A stretch of 64,000 bases of DNA from Hathewaya histolytica (GCF_901482605.1 NZ_LR590481.1:1798001-1862000), one strand, 5' to 3'; numbered from the stretch's first letter, positions 24,583-34,528 are shown. The notes: generated by a model not told the origin, from the sequence alone. A program made the numbers and translations.

Positions 24583-26976
24583 TTATTCTCTATTCTTAAG
24601 TATTTCTACAAAAGAAACTTTTTTCAGGTGACGGCTCAATAAAACACTAACTACTACATAAGAAACAAATATGATGCATGTAATGAGACCATAAGAGTAT
24701 GGTGACAAGTATGCACCCATTCCTACTGAAACATTTGATACCATATGAGGATAAGCTTTATCAATCATAAATTTACTTAAGGGAATGGATACAATAGTTG
24801 AAAATAGTACTGTATAAAAAGAACTACCAAGATATAATTTTCTTACTTCCCTATCATTAAACCCAAACATTTTAATAAGAGATATACTAAAGGTTGCCTT
24901 ATCAATCATCATTTTAATTAACAAATACATAACGAGAATAAATATAATTACAGAAACAACTAATAACATTAAAATGGTATCCCTCATGTTGTCCATAAAT
25001 AGAGACACACCTTCCACAAGTTCCTTATCAGTTACAGCTGTAAGAACTCTTTCATTATCAATATTAAGTTCACTATCTGATAATAATGTATTATAGTAGT
25101 CTTTAGGTTTTGAAAAAAGTTCTCGCATATGATTAATATCAGCAAAAAAATAAAGTCCATTACAATAGTTCACTATTTTTTTAACAGTAAAAGTATAATT
25201 TTTATCCTCCACACCATCTCTAAGTGTAATCTTATCCCCCACTTTATAATTAAATTTCAAAGCGGCAGAATCAGATATATAAATCTCATTTTTATCACAT
25301 TCAACATTAAAGTCATAGTATGGATTATTTTTATCAATTCCCTGTAGTGAAACTTTCATGTCAGCATCTATTAAATCAAAATATGTCTCTAAGGATTTTG
25401 TATAACAAGCTGTCCCCCCTTTTGGTATCTCTTTTGGTGGAAATTTAAGCATATACATATATTTAAATTTTACATCATCAGTTGTATGCTTAACAAGATG
25501 AGTAATGCTACCATGCATACTAAATGCAAAGGTCATAAGCAAAATTGCTAAAAACATACCTGCAAATAAAGTAATATTGCCACGGATTTCTCTTAATTGT
25601 TCTCGAATTCTATATTTATTAATAAAACTCATATTTCCTAAATCAATATGATTAACCATATGTTGTTTTTTCTCTTTTCTAAGCAACTTAAGAGGTTCCT
25701 GAGAAAGTTTCTTCCTAAGAATTGTAATATTAACTATAATGGTTATAATGATTGGTAATAAAACTCCATATATTATTAGGTAAGTCGGATATATGCTTAC
25801 CACATCTATAAAAGAAAAATAGCTAGCACTATCATTAGCCATTATTGGAATAATGGCGAAACCAATACAGGTTCCAACCACTCCACCTAAAGATACTACA
25901 ACAGTAGGTAAAATTAAAAAATGACATAGTAATTCGTGTTTTAGGTATCCCATGGAATATAAAGCCCCTATGATTGAACTTTCTCTTTCAATATTGTGAA
26001 TAATAAATACAGAAATTATATAAGCAAAAAGAATCATAAATATAAACCCTGCAAACATGGCTGTAGTTTTATTTATTTTTACATCATCTTCATAATTATT
26101 AATCCTTGCATTATCATCTGCCTTCAATAGATAGGTTAGATTCTCTAAGTTTTTAATACCATTTTTAAAATCTGAACTTCCATGTGCTGTTTTTTTACTA
26201 CCATCGATCAATTTATTTGTTCCATCTTTAAGAGCTTTCTTGTTTTTCTCTATGTCATCAATAATCTCTTTCATGTATTTGTTTGTGATCTTAGACTTAT
26301 CAAAATCCATATCCTTCAAATACTTTTTTAATTCCTCATGGGTTACTTTTCCTTTTAAGATATAACTATAAACATATTCTTCGCTAGATTTTGCCTTTCT
26401 ACCATCTCTAAGAGCTTTATACTCATTTTCATTTACGAAAGAAATACTAAACTTTTCTGTATTTGAAGCCACGTCATATGCATTTTCAGAAATGAAATTA
26501 TAATCGGGAACTGTACATATTCCTGTTACAATATAATTTCTTCCTCCAATTTTAATGGTATCATTAATTTTATAGCTATGCTTTCTAGCATAATGCTGCT
26601 CAAGTACGATTTCATTGCTCTTTTTAGCAAGTTCACCAGTTTTTATAACAATTTTATTTATATCTTTTCTATTCTGAAAAATTCGAAGTGTGGAATTATC
26701 CTCTAAGTCAAAATCCATATAAAATGTTTCTTCAAGATGTACCCCCTTCTTCTCTAACTCAGATTTGTTAATGGTGGATAAAGGAACAAAAACAGAGAAT
26801 TCTCCATCTTCTATATTATGCTTTTCATTAGATTGTTTAACAGTATACATTGTAGAATCAACACCTGCTGCTGTGCCAACAACAAGTGACATACCTAATA
26901 CCATCATAAGAAATAGTGCACTATATCTAAAGAAATTGGTCTTTAATTCTCGCTTAATTCGTTTATTAACTATCAT
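24583..26976 (-). CDS. FtsX/MacB-type ABC transporter permease
   Basis: The permease has an N-terminal membrane helix (residues 15-40), a large extracellular domain, a first block of three helices (about 300-420), a second helix at about 465-490, another extracellular part and a last block of three helices (about 670-790). This is the duplicated FtsX-domain layout of type VII exporters. It pairs with the ATPase immediately upstream. The chosen start (ATG 26976) has GGGAG seven bases ahead. The substrate is unknown; lipids, peptides or antimicrobial compounds are typical. Confidence 0.88.
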   Translation of the reverse strand: MIVNKRIKRELKTNFFRYSALFLMMVLGMSLVVGTAAGVDSTMYTVKQSNEKHNIEDGEFSVFVPLSTINKSELEKKGVHLEETFYMDFDLEDNSTLRIFQNRKDINKIVIKTGELAKKSNEIVLEQHYARKHSYKINDTIKIGGRNYIVTGICTVPDYNFISENAYDVASNTEKFSISFVNENEYKALRDGRKAKSSEEYVYSYILKGKVTHEELKKYLKDMDFDKSKITNKYMKEIIDDIEKNKKALKDGTNKLIDGSKKTAHGSSDFKNGIKNLENLTYLLKADDNARINNYEDDVKINKTTAMFAGFIFMILFAYIISVFIIHNIERESSIIGALYSMGYLKHELLCHFLILPTVVVSLGGVVGTCIGFAIIPIMANDSASYFSFIDVVSIYPTYLIIYGVLLPIIITIIVNITILRKKLSQEPLKLLRKEKKQHMVNHIDLGNMSFINKYRIREQLREIRGNITLFAGMFLAILLMTFAFSMHGSITHLVKHTTDDVKFKYMYMLKFPPKEIPKGGTACYTKSLETYFDLIDADMKVSLQGIDKNNPYYDFNVECDKNEIYISDSAALKFNYKVGDKITLRDGVEDKNYTFTVKKIVNYCNGLYFFADINHMRELFSKPKDYYNTLLSDSELNIDNERVLTAVTDKELVEGVSLFMDNMRDTILMLLVVSVIIFILVMYLLIKMMIDKATFSISLIKMFGFNDREVRKLYLGSSFYTVLFSTIVSIPLSKFMIDKAYPHMVSNVSVGMGAYLSPYSYGLITCIIFVSYVVVSVLLSRHLKKVSFVEILKNRE

Positions 26977-26987
26977 TGTAACTCTCC

Positions 26988-27686
26988 CTACCATTCTAAA
27001 GCTTTTGCAGATTTTCTCTGCTGATTAATATATTCATTGACAATTTGTCCATCTTTAATCTTAATTACTTTATGCACCATATCTTTAATTGCCGTATTAT
27101 GCGTAACTATAAGAATCGTTGTGCCATACTTCTTATTAATCATCTCTAAAAGCATAAGTATTTCTTTAGAAGACTTATAATCCAATGCACCTGTTGGTTC
27201 ATCACACAATAATAATTTAGGATTTTTAACCAAAGCTCTAGCTATTGCACAACGTTGCTGTTGACCACCTGATAGTTGAGATGGAAACTTATTCTCATGT
27301 TCTTTCATATTTAATACTTCCAATAATTCGTTTATATCTAATGGTTCCTTAGAAAGATATTCACAAACCTGAATATTTTCCTTTACCGTAAGATTTGGAA
27401 CTAAGTTATAGAACTGAAATATAAATCCTAGATATTTTCTACGATATAATGCCAATTCTTTACTTTTAAAGTTTGTAATTTCTAAACCATCTACAATTAT
27501 ATGACCAGCATCCACACTATCTAATCCACCTATAGCATTCAAAAAAGTGGATTTCCCTGAGCCACTAGGTCCTAAGATGGTACACATTTGACCTTTGTCA
27601 ATTCCAGAACTAATTCCTTTCAAAACCTGTACATGGCTTGCCCCAGATCCATAACTTTTTTTAATATCCAATATATCTAAAAACAT
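26988..27686 (-). CDS. ABC transporter ATPase (MacB/LolD type)
   Basis: Walker A is GPSGSGKST, the Q-loop region FIFQFYNLVPNLTVKENI, the signature LSGGQQQR, Walker B LLLCDEPTGALD and the H-loop IVTHN. The sequence is typical of ATPases that pair with FtsX-type permeases. Translation most likely begins at ATG 27686 (MFLDILDIKK), which has GGGGG eight bases ahead; the frame itself opens to 27722. The permease follows within 12 bases, with its ribosome-binding site lying over the ATPase stop, so they form one operon. Confidence 0.93.
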   Translation of the reverse strand: MFLDILDIKKSYGSGASHVQVLKGISSGIDKGQMCTILGPSGSGKSTFLNAIGGLDSVDAGHIIVDGLEITNFKSKELALYRRKYLGFIFQFYNLVPNLTVKENIQVCEYLSKEPLDINELLEVLNMKEHENKFPSQLSGGQQQRCAIARALVKNPKLLLCDEPTGALDYKSSKEILMLLEMINKKYGTTILIVTHNTAIKDMVHKVIKIKDGQIVNEYINQQRKSAKALEW

Positions 27687-27824
27687 TTCATATACCCCCG
27701 TACTTATATTATTTTCTATCACTGATAATCAATTTCAATTATATCACTAGCAACCATAAAAGTAAATACTTAACTATAAGTATAATCATCAACATTTATA
27801 CTTTAAAAATGAAAATTAATTATG

Positions 27825-27852
27825 AAAAAGACGCTAGATTATTTCTAACGTC
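27825..27852 (-). terminator. Intrinsic terminator after the MATE gene
   Basis: GACGTTAG, loop, CTAGCGTC, then five T on the minus strand. Confidence 0.85.
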
Positions 27853-27879
27853 CATATAAAATTATATTTTGTCTTACTT

Positions 27880-29256
27880 TTATAAACTATTTAATTTTGA
27901 TCTTAATATATTGAATTCTTTTTTAATCAGTATAATAGTCCATAACACAATAATTGAATCGATTGCAAAAGTTCCATAATAAATACCAGAAACCCCAACT
28001 ACCTTGGGCAAAATCAGCATTACTGGTATATAAAAAATTAACTGCCTTACAATTCCGATTATAGCTGCTGGTTTACCTTTATCAATAGCAGGAAAAAATG
28101 TCATAGCCATAAAAATCGTTGATAACAATGGCAATATACCCATATAAATTCGGAAATATGTTAATTCAGTACCTATAAATGTTTTATTTGGCAATATTAA
28201 TCCTAAAATAAGATTCGGAGATGCCATGGACACAATCCAAAATGGTAATGTTAATATAGTAGATGTAAATATAAACACCTTAAAAGAACTAATAACACGT
28301 TCATACTGTTTTGCACCATAATTAATACCTGCTACTGGCTGAAGTGCACGCATTAATCCAAAAATCGGTGTAAGCAAAAATGTAAACACACGGTATACTG
28401 CACCATAAAAGGCCACATCTGCCGTTGTGCCATATTTAGATAATGCATTAAAAACAACAACTGCTTGTACTAAGTTCATAAAACTCATAATGAAAGAAGA
28501 AATACCTAAATTTATAATTGATTTTATAATATCTTTATCTCGATGTAATGAAAAAACCTTTGATTTAAATGAAGAATATCCTTTTCCGAAATAAATCCAA
28601 CCAATAAGTGTATAAACAAACATCCCAATGTTTGTTCCCCATGCCGCCCCTTCTACTCTCATGTTAAATTTTACAATAAAAATGTAGTTAGCAATAATGT
28701 TAACAATTAAACCTAAGCCCATCATTATTGCTGCTGATTTCATTTTTCCCTCTGCCCTTACAATCATATTTCCTGCTAATCCATATATCCAAAAAAGTGA
28801 ACCTAAAATTGTAATTCTAAAGTAGTTATCTCCTAAAACTAAAGCTGCTCCTTCTCCCCCCATAACTTTTACTAACTGTGTTGAAAAAATTAGTCCCAAT
28901 GCCATGTAAACAACCGTTGTAATAAGAGAAATATAGTTAACATTCCCTAACAAACGTTCTTGTGTTCTCTTATCTTTACTACCTAATGCAATGCTCAATA
29001 CCGAGCCAGCCCCAACTCCAATTAAAGAACCTATGCCTACGCTAATTTGGGAAAGAGGATATGCTACTGAAACTCCCGCTAAGGCAGTTTCACCTATAAA
29101 CTTCCCAACAAATATAGCATCGATTACAGAATTTAAGCCATATAAAACCATAGCAATAATAGCTGGCCATGATAATTCAAACATAACTTTCCACATATTA
29201 TTGGATAAAATAAATTGTTTTTGTTTTTCTTTTTCATTAATTATAGTTTCACTCAA
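27880..29256 (-). CDS. MATE-family efflux transporter
   Basis: The 458-residue protein has twelve predicted membrane helices in two homologous halves, with MATE features such as MVLYGLNSVIDAIFVGKFIG and GVSVAYPLSQISVGIGSLIG near the N-terminus and MRALQPVAGINYGAKQYERV in the second half. It exports organic cations or drugs with sodium or proton exchange. A perfect Fur-type operator lies 112 bases upstream, so the gene is probably iron-repressed. It is monocistronic with a terminator after it. Confidence 0.93.
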   Translation of the reverse strand: MSETIINEKEKQKQFILSNNMWKVMFELSWPAIIAMVLYGLNSVIDAIFVGKFIGETALAGVSVAYPLSQISVGIGSLIGVGAGSVLSIALGSKDKRTQERLLGNVNYISLITTVVYMALGLIFSTQLVKVMGGEGAALVLGDNYFRITILGSLFWIYGLAGNMIVRAEGKMKSAAIMMGLGLIVNIIANYIFIVKFNMRVEGAAWGTNIGMFVYTLIGWIYFGKGYSSFKSKVFSLHRDKDIIKSIINLGISSFIMSFMNLVQAVVVFNALSKYGTTADVAFYGAVYRVFTFLLTPIFGLMRALQPVAGINYGAKQYERVISSFKVFIFTSTILTLPFWIVSMASPNLILGLILPNKTFIGTELTYFRIYMGILPLLSTIFMAMTFFPAIDKGKPAAIIGIVRQLIFYIPVMLILPKVVGVSGIYYGTFAIDSIIVLWTIILIKKEFNILRSKLNSL

Positions 29257-29367
29257 ATTAACTCCTCCTTATTTTTTATTTTATAGCTCTTAAGTATATC
29301 CAATTAAGGTTCAATCTTAAGAATTTATCCTAAATTAAGTTTAACTTTATATAAAGCTTACCTTTAA

Positions 29368-29382
29368 TGATAATTATTATCA
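29368..29382. promoter_or_regulatory. Perfect 7-1-7 Fur-type box upstream of the MATE gene
   Basis: TGATAATTATTATCA is an exact match to the classical 7-1-7 Fur operator (TGATAAT-N-ATTATCA). It lies between the terminator of the metalloprotease gene and the MATE start codon. PerR and Zur boxes are related, so the regulator is not certain, but Fur is the closest fit. Confidence 0.7.
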
Positions 29383-29408
29383 ACTCCAAAAAGTATTATT
29401 TATGCTCC

Positions 29409-29451
29409 AAAAAAGAAAAAGCCATAGATAATAATTGCTATTACCTATGGT
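29409..29451 (-). terminator. Intrinsic terminator after the metalloprotease gene
   Basis: CCATAGGTAATAGC pairs with the matching ATTATCTATGG arm, followed by CTTTTTCTTTTTT on the minus strand. Confidence 0.85.
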
Positions 29452-29466
29452 TCTATATATTAGTCT

Positions 29467-30618
29467 TTAATTTTCCATATCAAGAACATATTTTTCATTT
29501 ATAAATTCTATTATCTCCAGTTCACTTTCAATTTCAGATTTAACTGGATAGGTTTTTTTAACTTTATCCATTTCCTTTAAAATCTTATCTGCTTTTGCTT
29601 TATCCTCTTCAATTATAAGGGCATAGGCATACATCAGTCTTTTTCTCCCTATAAAACAATTAGTTGCTTTTATGTACTTTTTTAATTTTTTAGTGTACAA
29701 TTCATCAATTACTTCTTTCCTACACTCACCTATAATTTCATAAAATAAAAGCTCACATTTGATTTCATTTTTTAATAAGCCTATTAACTTAGGTGCATCA
29801 TTTAATAAATTCTCAAAGCATTCTTTTGCCTTATCAAACTCTTTCCTATCATGATAATAGCTACCTTCAAAACATTTTATAACACCAATCATTGGATTAT
29901 TTAAATTAGCCCCCTGGGGGATTTCAAAGTATTTAAAGGGGATATCCTTCATCCTTACTCCTTGATAAAGAAGTCCATTTACCATAAGCTGAGTATAATA
30001 TGAATTTCTTACTACTTTATCTTTTTTAATAGAAATAATATTATATCCATCATTTGAAATACCACCTATTTTCATGGGTACACCATTCATAATTAAATCA
30101 TATAATCCACTAATAGCAACAAAATATAAAAAAGCTCGTATTATTTCAGGCATGGGGAATAATGTATAAATAACTAAACATAAACACGATACTAGAGTAT
30201 TCATAAGTATGCCACCTAAATTATAAAGAACATATGGACAATCACAGCTATTTCCATCCAGTGGCATCATAAGACATTGCCCAGCAGTCCCTGGGATATT
30301 AAACTTTTTAAGTACTATTTTCTCATCTTCCTTTATAAACGTTAGGGTACCAATTCTAAAGGATGTAAATCTATATCCAGAGTATAATCCAAAAATCAAA
30401 TGTCCCAATTCATGTAAAATTATCTGTAACATAAATGCTGCTATAAAAAGGATGAAATACAGTACAAATTGAACTAAGCTATAAACGTTATACCCACTTT
30501 TATCCATTAATATAGCACTACCTAATCCTATTATCCCCCCAATAATTGAAGCAACTACAACTATGCCTATTCTTGACAATAAATCTTTAGTTTGATTTTC
30601 TTCTAATTGTTTCTTCAT
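29467..30618 (-). CDS. Site-2-protease-like (M50) membrane metalloprotease with helical C-terminal part
   Basis: The N-terminal 200 residues hold several membrane segments and the zinc motif HELGH (LQIILHELGHLIFGLYSGYR), with a likely third ligand region near MPMKIGGISNDGYNIIS. The last 170 residues are soluble and helical (for example YYHDRKEFDKAKECFENLL) and read like tetratricopeptide repeats. M50 proteases cut membrane-bound anti-sigma factors or signal peptides. No obvious target gene is next to it. Confidence 0.8.
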   Translation of the reverse strand: MKKQLEENQTKDLLSRIGIVVVASIIGGIIGLGSAILMDKSGYNVYSLVQFVLYFILFIAAFMLQIILHELGHLIFGLYSGYRFTSFRIGTLTFIKEDEKIVLKKFNIPGTAGQCLMMPLDGNSCDCPYVLYNLGGILMNTLVSCLCLVIYTLFPMPEIIRAFLYFVAISGLYDLIMNGVPMKIGGISNDGYNIISIKKDKVVRNSYYTQLMVNGLLYQGVRMKDIPFKYFEIPQGANLNNPMIGVIKCFEGSYYHDRKEFDKAKECFENLLNDAPKLIGLLKNEIKCELLFYEIIGECRKEVIDELYTKKLKKYIKATNCFIGRKRLMYAYALIIEEDKAKADKILKEMDKVKKTYPVKSEIESELEIIEFINEKYVLDMEN

Positions 30619-30920
30619 AATACATCCCCAATCTTATTCATATAATTATATCAATATACTATGAATATAATAACAAATTCAAGAAAATTTCTCCATACAA
30701 AAGCTATAGATATATTGTATTTTATATATACTTAAATAGCCCAATTATATATTTAAAAGCAGGCTTATATAATTTTCTTTATATAAAAAAGTACTAGATA
30801 TATATACCTAGTACTTTTTATATTTTCTTATAATGTATAGTTAAATTCACTTATTAAAAATCTTATTTCAACTACCTAACTATTTTGTATCTAAAAACTT
30901 TATATAATTGACTTAATAAC
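30619..30920. other. Intergenic stretch, terminator only
   Basis: AT-rich sequence between the metalloprotease gene and the cyclopropane synthase gene. Apart from the terminator hairpin at 30785-30819 I see no ORF, repeat or clear operator. Confidence 0.6.
30785..30819. terminator. Terminator after the cyclopropane fatty acid synthase gene
   Basis: AAAAAGTACTAGGTATA on the minus strand pairs with TATCTAGTACTTTTTT. The A and T runs on both sides could make it work in both directions. Confidence 0.8.
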
Positions 30921-32105
30921 CTACTTATATAAATAATCACGAGTTATTGGAATTTCATTATTTAATCCTTTTGTAAGTAAAAACTGATGTACATCCACCA
31001 CTCCATAATGGAAAGATGCTGCACAAGAACATAAATACATTCTCCACATTCTTATAAATCTTTCATCAAATTTTTCACGTATTTTATCTATATTATCTTC
31101 AAAATTCTTCTCCCAACACATTAGCGTTTTCATATAATGAAGCCTTAGACTTTCAATATCTACTATGTGAAAATCATAATCTGTAAACACATCTGCTACT
31201 TGCCTTATAGTAGGTATATATCCTCCAGGGAATATATATTTCTTAATCCACCTATTTCCTTCTGTTTCAAACATACCGGTTATAAAATGTAGTAGAAAAA
31301 TCCCATGATCATTTAAAACTTTATCTATATTCTTAAAATACAATGGTATATTAGAACTTCCTACATGCTCTAACATTCCTACACTTACTATCCTATCAAA
31401 TTTAAGTTTGGATTTTTCAAGTTCTCTATAATCCATAAGTTTAACGTCTACATATTCTTCTAAGTGTTCCCTCTTTATTCTTTCTTTAACTTCTTCGTAC
31501 TGCTCTTCACTTAAGGTTATTCCTAAAGCTTTTACTTTATATAACTTAGCGGCCTCTATAATTAAATATCCCCAGCCACAGCCTATATCTAAAAGGGTTT
31601 GATTCTCTTTTAAATTCAGTTTCTTTAATATATAATGTATTTTATTCATTTCAGCATCATATAAAGTATCATCTTCATTTTTAAAATACCCACAGGAATA
31701 ACTCATAGTCTTATCAAGCCACAAACTATAGAAGTCATTCCCCAAATCATAATGATAAGATATATCTTCTTTTTGTTTTTTTAGAGAAGTCCCTTTTAGT
31801 TTCATAACCTTAGAAAGTAACTTATGACTATGTAAAAAACTGTCTTTATTTTTATATATGGATTCTAATATAAACTGTAAATCTCCTTCAAAGTCTATAT
31901 CTCCATCCATATAAGCTTCACCAAAAGCTAAAGAGGCATCTTCTAAAATCTTTCCCTTATTTATAGGCTTATTAAAAATAATGGTAAAAGCAACTTCTCC
32001 GTCACCTATAATTTCTTCTGTACCATCCCAAAATTTAATTTTAAAAGTCTCCGTTGAAATTCCATTAAGAAATTTCTTTATAAAAAATTTTTCTATCTCA
32101 AACAT
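30921..32105 (-). CDS. cfa: Cyclopropane-fatty-acyl-phospholipid synthase
   Basis: The 394-residue enzyme transfers a methylene group from S-adenosylmethionine to unsaturated acyl chains in membrane phospholipids. The signature SYHYDLGNDFYSLWLDKTMS (about 120-139) is followed by the SAM motif LLDIGCGWGYLIIEAAKLY and the SVGMLEHVG stretch. The C-terminal YLCSCAASFHYGVVDVHQFL is also characteristic. The length matches the family. It stands alone. Cyclopropane lipids help survival in acid and stationary phase. Confidence 0.95.
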   Translation of the reverse strand: MFEIEKFFIKKFLNGISTETFKIKFWDGTEEIIGDGEVAFTIIFNKPINKGKILEDASLAFGEAYMDGDIDFEGDLQFILESIYKNKDSFLHSHKLLSKVMKLKGTSLKKQKEDISYHYDLGNDFYSLWLDKTMSYSCGYFKNEDDTLYDAEMNKIHYILKKLNLKENQTLLDIGCGWGYLIIEAAKLYKVKALGITLSEEQYEEVKERIKREHLEEYVDVKLMDYRELEKSKLKFDRIVSVGMLEHVGSSNIPLYFKNIDKVLNDHGIFLLHFITGMFETEGNRWIKKYIFPGGYIPTIRQVADVFTDYDFHIVDIESLRLHYMKTLMCWEKNFEDNIDKIREKFDERFIRMWRMYLCSCAASFHYGVVDVHQFLLTKGLNNEIPITRDYLYK

Positions 32106-32319
32106 CCCCTTTCTTTTAATCTTGGATATAAATAAAATTATTTTTTAACTTTCTATAATAAAAAATCTTTATTTTAAATTATTGCCAAGTTTTTATATTT
32201 TATCCTACATAGATTAAGAGGGAAATTTGAAGTTATAAGACATGTATTAGTATTACATAATCCTTTATGTAATATTTCAATACATAAAAATATATAAAAT
32301 TATTTTATATATTAATAAA

Positions 32320-32348
32320 TAAAAAGCCTTGGACCTCCTCCAAGACTT
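32320..32348 (-). terminator. Intrinsic terminator after the 54-residue small ORF
   Basis: CTTGGA, loop, TCCAAG with GC-rich flanks, then TTTTTATTTAT on the minus strand, about 45 bases after the ORF stop. Confidence 0.75.
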
Positions 32349-32392
32349 TAATTACTCTATTTGTCTAAATATTAGAACCCTGTAATTATCCC

Positions 32393-32557
32393 TTAAATAT
32401 TAAGCTTCTTTATTAACTTCTGAATAAACGTGTCATCTGATCCTTCTAGTGTATCTTTAAGCCCTCGTTTAAATCCTCCTATGAATCCTTGCTTCCTTCC
32501 TTTTTTTATTACCTTTTCACTATCTTCTTGGAATAAGCCTTTATCATGTTCAGTCAT
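32393..32557 (-). CDS. Small basic protein of 54 residues, unknown function
   Basis: Read on the minus strand from ATG 32557 to TAA at 32395-32393. AGGAG lies 11 bases ahead of the start. The product begins MTEHDKGLFQEDSEKV, continues with a Lys/Arg/Gly-rich middle (KKGRKQGFIGGFKRG) and ends in an amphipathic segment (DTFIQKLIKKLNI). A good terminator follows closely, which makes a dedicated transcript plausible. I do not recognise a family; a DNA- or membrane-associating small protein are both possible. Confidence 0.55.
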   Translation of the reverse strand: MTEHDKGLFQEDSEKVIKKGRKQGFIGGFKRGLKDTLEGSDDTFIQKLIKKLNI

Positions 32558-32730
32558 TATTAATTCTTCTCCTAACTTTCCTAATTTTTTACTTAAATAT
32601 TATTTACAAAAATACGTAATATAGATTCTATATAATACTTATAGCTTTTCTTTATTCATTAACTATATCTATAACCGTTATTGTATATATAATTTCAATT
32701 TATCTATTGAAAATATATATAATAGATATA

Positions 32731-32769
32731 GAAAAACACCATCACATGCATAATTATTGTGACGATGTT
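32731..32769 (-). terminator. Intrinsic terminator after the SDR gene
   Basis: AACATCGTCACA pairs through two wobble pairs with TGTGATGGTGTT, followed by TTTCT on the minus strand. Confidence 0.75.
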
Positions 32770-32782
32770 ATCTTTACTTTTA

Positions 32783-33559
32783 TTATACTATTGAAAAGCC
32801 TCCATCAACTAATAGATGCTGTCCACTTACATATCCTGAACCTTCTGAAGCGAAAAATAGAATTGCTGAATTTAATTCTCCTCTAGCTCCTGGTCTAGAA
32901 GCTGGGCATAATCCGTTATACATCTGCATAAATTGTTCTGCCTTAAATAGTGTGTCTACTGTCATTTCAGATTCAAATAATCCCGGGCATACTGCATTTG
33001 TGGTAATTCCAAATTGTGTATAAGATGCTGCCATACCTTTTGTAAGACCAATTACACCAGCTTTTGTCATATTGTAAGAATGTCTCCATAATGACATTGG
33101 TTTATCTGCAAGAAATGCATTAACAGATGCTGTGTTGATGATTCTTCCATAATTCTTTTCTTTCATAATAGGCACAACGTGTTTACTCATATATATAATT
33201 CCTTTAAGGTTTACATTAATTGCCTTATCCCAATCTTCATCACTTAATGTTTCTACAGTACCCAACATTGCAACTCCTGCATTATTAAATAAAACATCTA
33301 TCTTTCCATAACGTTCTTTTACCATATTAACTGCATTTTTTACACTTTCTTCATTAGACACATCACACTGCACAGCAAATGCTTCCCCTACTCCTTTTGC
33401 ATTTATCTCCTCTGCTAATGTATCTAATTTTTCTTTTCTACGAGCCATAATTACTACATCTGCTCCATGTTCTGCAAATGCTCTTGCTGCATCGGCCCCT
33501 AATCCACTTGATGCACCTGCTATTATTACCACTCTATTTTTAAAGTCAAATAAGTTCAT
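32783..33559 (-). CDS. Short-chain dehydrogenase/reductase
   Basis: A classical SDR of 258 residues: cofactor motif GASSGLG (about 15-21), NNAG, catalytic Ser in INTASVNAF and Tyr-x3-Lys in YNMTKAG. The ARRKEKL after the second strand suggests NADP(H). The ending SGYVSGQHLLVDGGFSIV is family-typical. Related clostridial enzymes include hydroxysteroid and sugar-alcohol dehydrogenases. The substrate cannot be fixed from sequence; a bile-acid hydroxysteroid dehydrogenase role is possible but unproven. It is a single gene. Confidence 0.9.
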   Translation of the reverse strand: MNLFDFKNRVVIIAGASSGLGADAARAFAEHGADVVIMARRKEKLDTLAEEINAKGVGEAFAVQCDVSNEESVKNAVNMVKERYGKIDVLFNNAGVAMLGTVETLSDEDWDKAINVNLKGIIYMSKHVVPIMKEKNYGRIINTASVNAFLADKPMSLWRHSYNMTKAGVIGLTKGMAASYTQFGITTNAVCPGLFESEMTVDTLFKAEQFMQMYNGLCPASRPGARGELNSAILFFASEGSGYVSGQHLLVDGGFSIV

Positions 33560-33772
33560 TTATAACCCCACCTTTGTATAATAATATAAATTTATTAATA
33601 CTAACTCTATTATATAATATATCCTCATAATTACCATAGATATTATATGAATATAATATTTTTCTTATAAAATGTCTATAGTATATAAATTGCTTTAAAA
33701 GCACATATTATAACGGTCGTAGGCAGTATGCCAAATAAACTTACCACTCATATGATATCCATTGAACTAATT

Positions 33773-34528
33773 TTAGTTTTCAAATGTAAAGCTACAATAT
33801 CCTATTTCATCACATCTTTTTTTCATATCATCCCATATATCTTTTCCCTTTATTGCTTCTAAGGATGATGGATATAAAATATAATTTTCTTTAAAAATAT
33901 GATCTCTTAAATTAAAAATTATATATTTAGAAACTTTATCTACTTTACTTTTAAATTCATTAAATTCCATTTTACCAGCATTTTCAGAAAGTCTTTTTAA
34001 TTCTTTTTTTCTAATTCTTAGGTCGTCATGTTCCATTTTCATTATTCTTGTAGGTCCTGTTATTTCTCTTTTTTCCATTTCCACAAATAAAACTTTTTCT
34101 TCCCTTTGATGATGATTTTCTGCGTCTAATATACTTTCTGCTAGTCTATGAAGAGTATTAATTTCATCTTTAGCTTCATCATAACTTTTAGTCTTTTGAA
34201 TATCTGAGTTTACTTTTTCTAGCCCCTCTAAAAATTTCAAAAGCTTATCATGTTCATCTATTAAAGTGTAAACTACATGTCCTTTACTTATATTAGCCTT
34301 CACTTTACTTAGTTCACCCTTTAAAACTTCCATGTGCACATCACATAAATGTCTTAAATCTTGTGGTTCCATTCCTTCTTCTATAAGTTGTTGCTCTGCT
34401 ATGGATAAATCTATTGCGTCAATATCTTTTACTAGGTCTAAGGCTTCTTTTCTTGTTTTTTCATTAATTCCAACGTTATTTAAATTTCTTAAAACTTCTT
34501 TTAATTCCTTAATTTTTTTGTTGTTCAT
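33773..34528 (-). CDS. DUF438 plus hemerythrin-type protein
   Basis: The 251-residue protein starts with a DUF438 domain (LRNLNNVGINEKTRKEALDL; EQQLIEEGMEPQDLRHLCDV). A hemerythrin HHE-type helical bundle follows, with conserved His and Glu residues (LIDEHDKLLKF; AENHHQREEKVLFVEME; KMEHDDLRIRKKEL; LRDHIFKENYILYP). These are the likely ligands of a di-iron site. Longer relatives have a PAS domain, which is missing here. It lies next to the iron-sulfur repair protein and flavodiiron protein genes, which suggests a role in oxygen or nitric oxide sensing or repair. Confidence 0.85.
   Translation of the reverse strand: MNNKKIKELKEVLRNLNNVGINEKTRKEALDLVKDIDAIDLSIAEQQLIEEGMEPQDLRHLCDVHMEVLKGELSKVKANISKGHVVYTLIDEHDKLLKFLEGLEKVNSDIQKTKSYDEAKDEINTLHRLAESILDAENHHQREEKVLFVEMEKREITGPTRIMKMEHDDLRIRKKELKRLSENAGKMEFNEFKSKVDKVSKYIIFNLRDHIFKENYILYPSSLEAIKGKDIWDDMKKRCDEIGYCSFTFEN

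Noticed and set aside
27719-27745. Fur-like dyad (TGATAAT and ATTATATCA) upstream of the ABC ATPase gene
   Set aside because: The arms are separated by eight bases and imperfect, unlike the exact 7-1-7 box upstream of the MATE gene, so it is not called as an operator.
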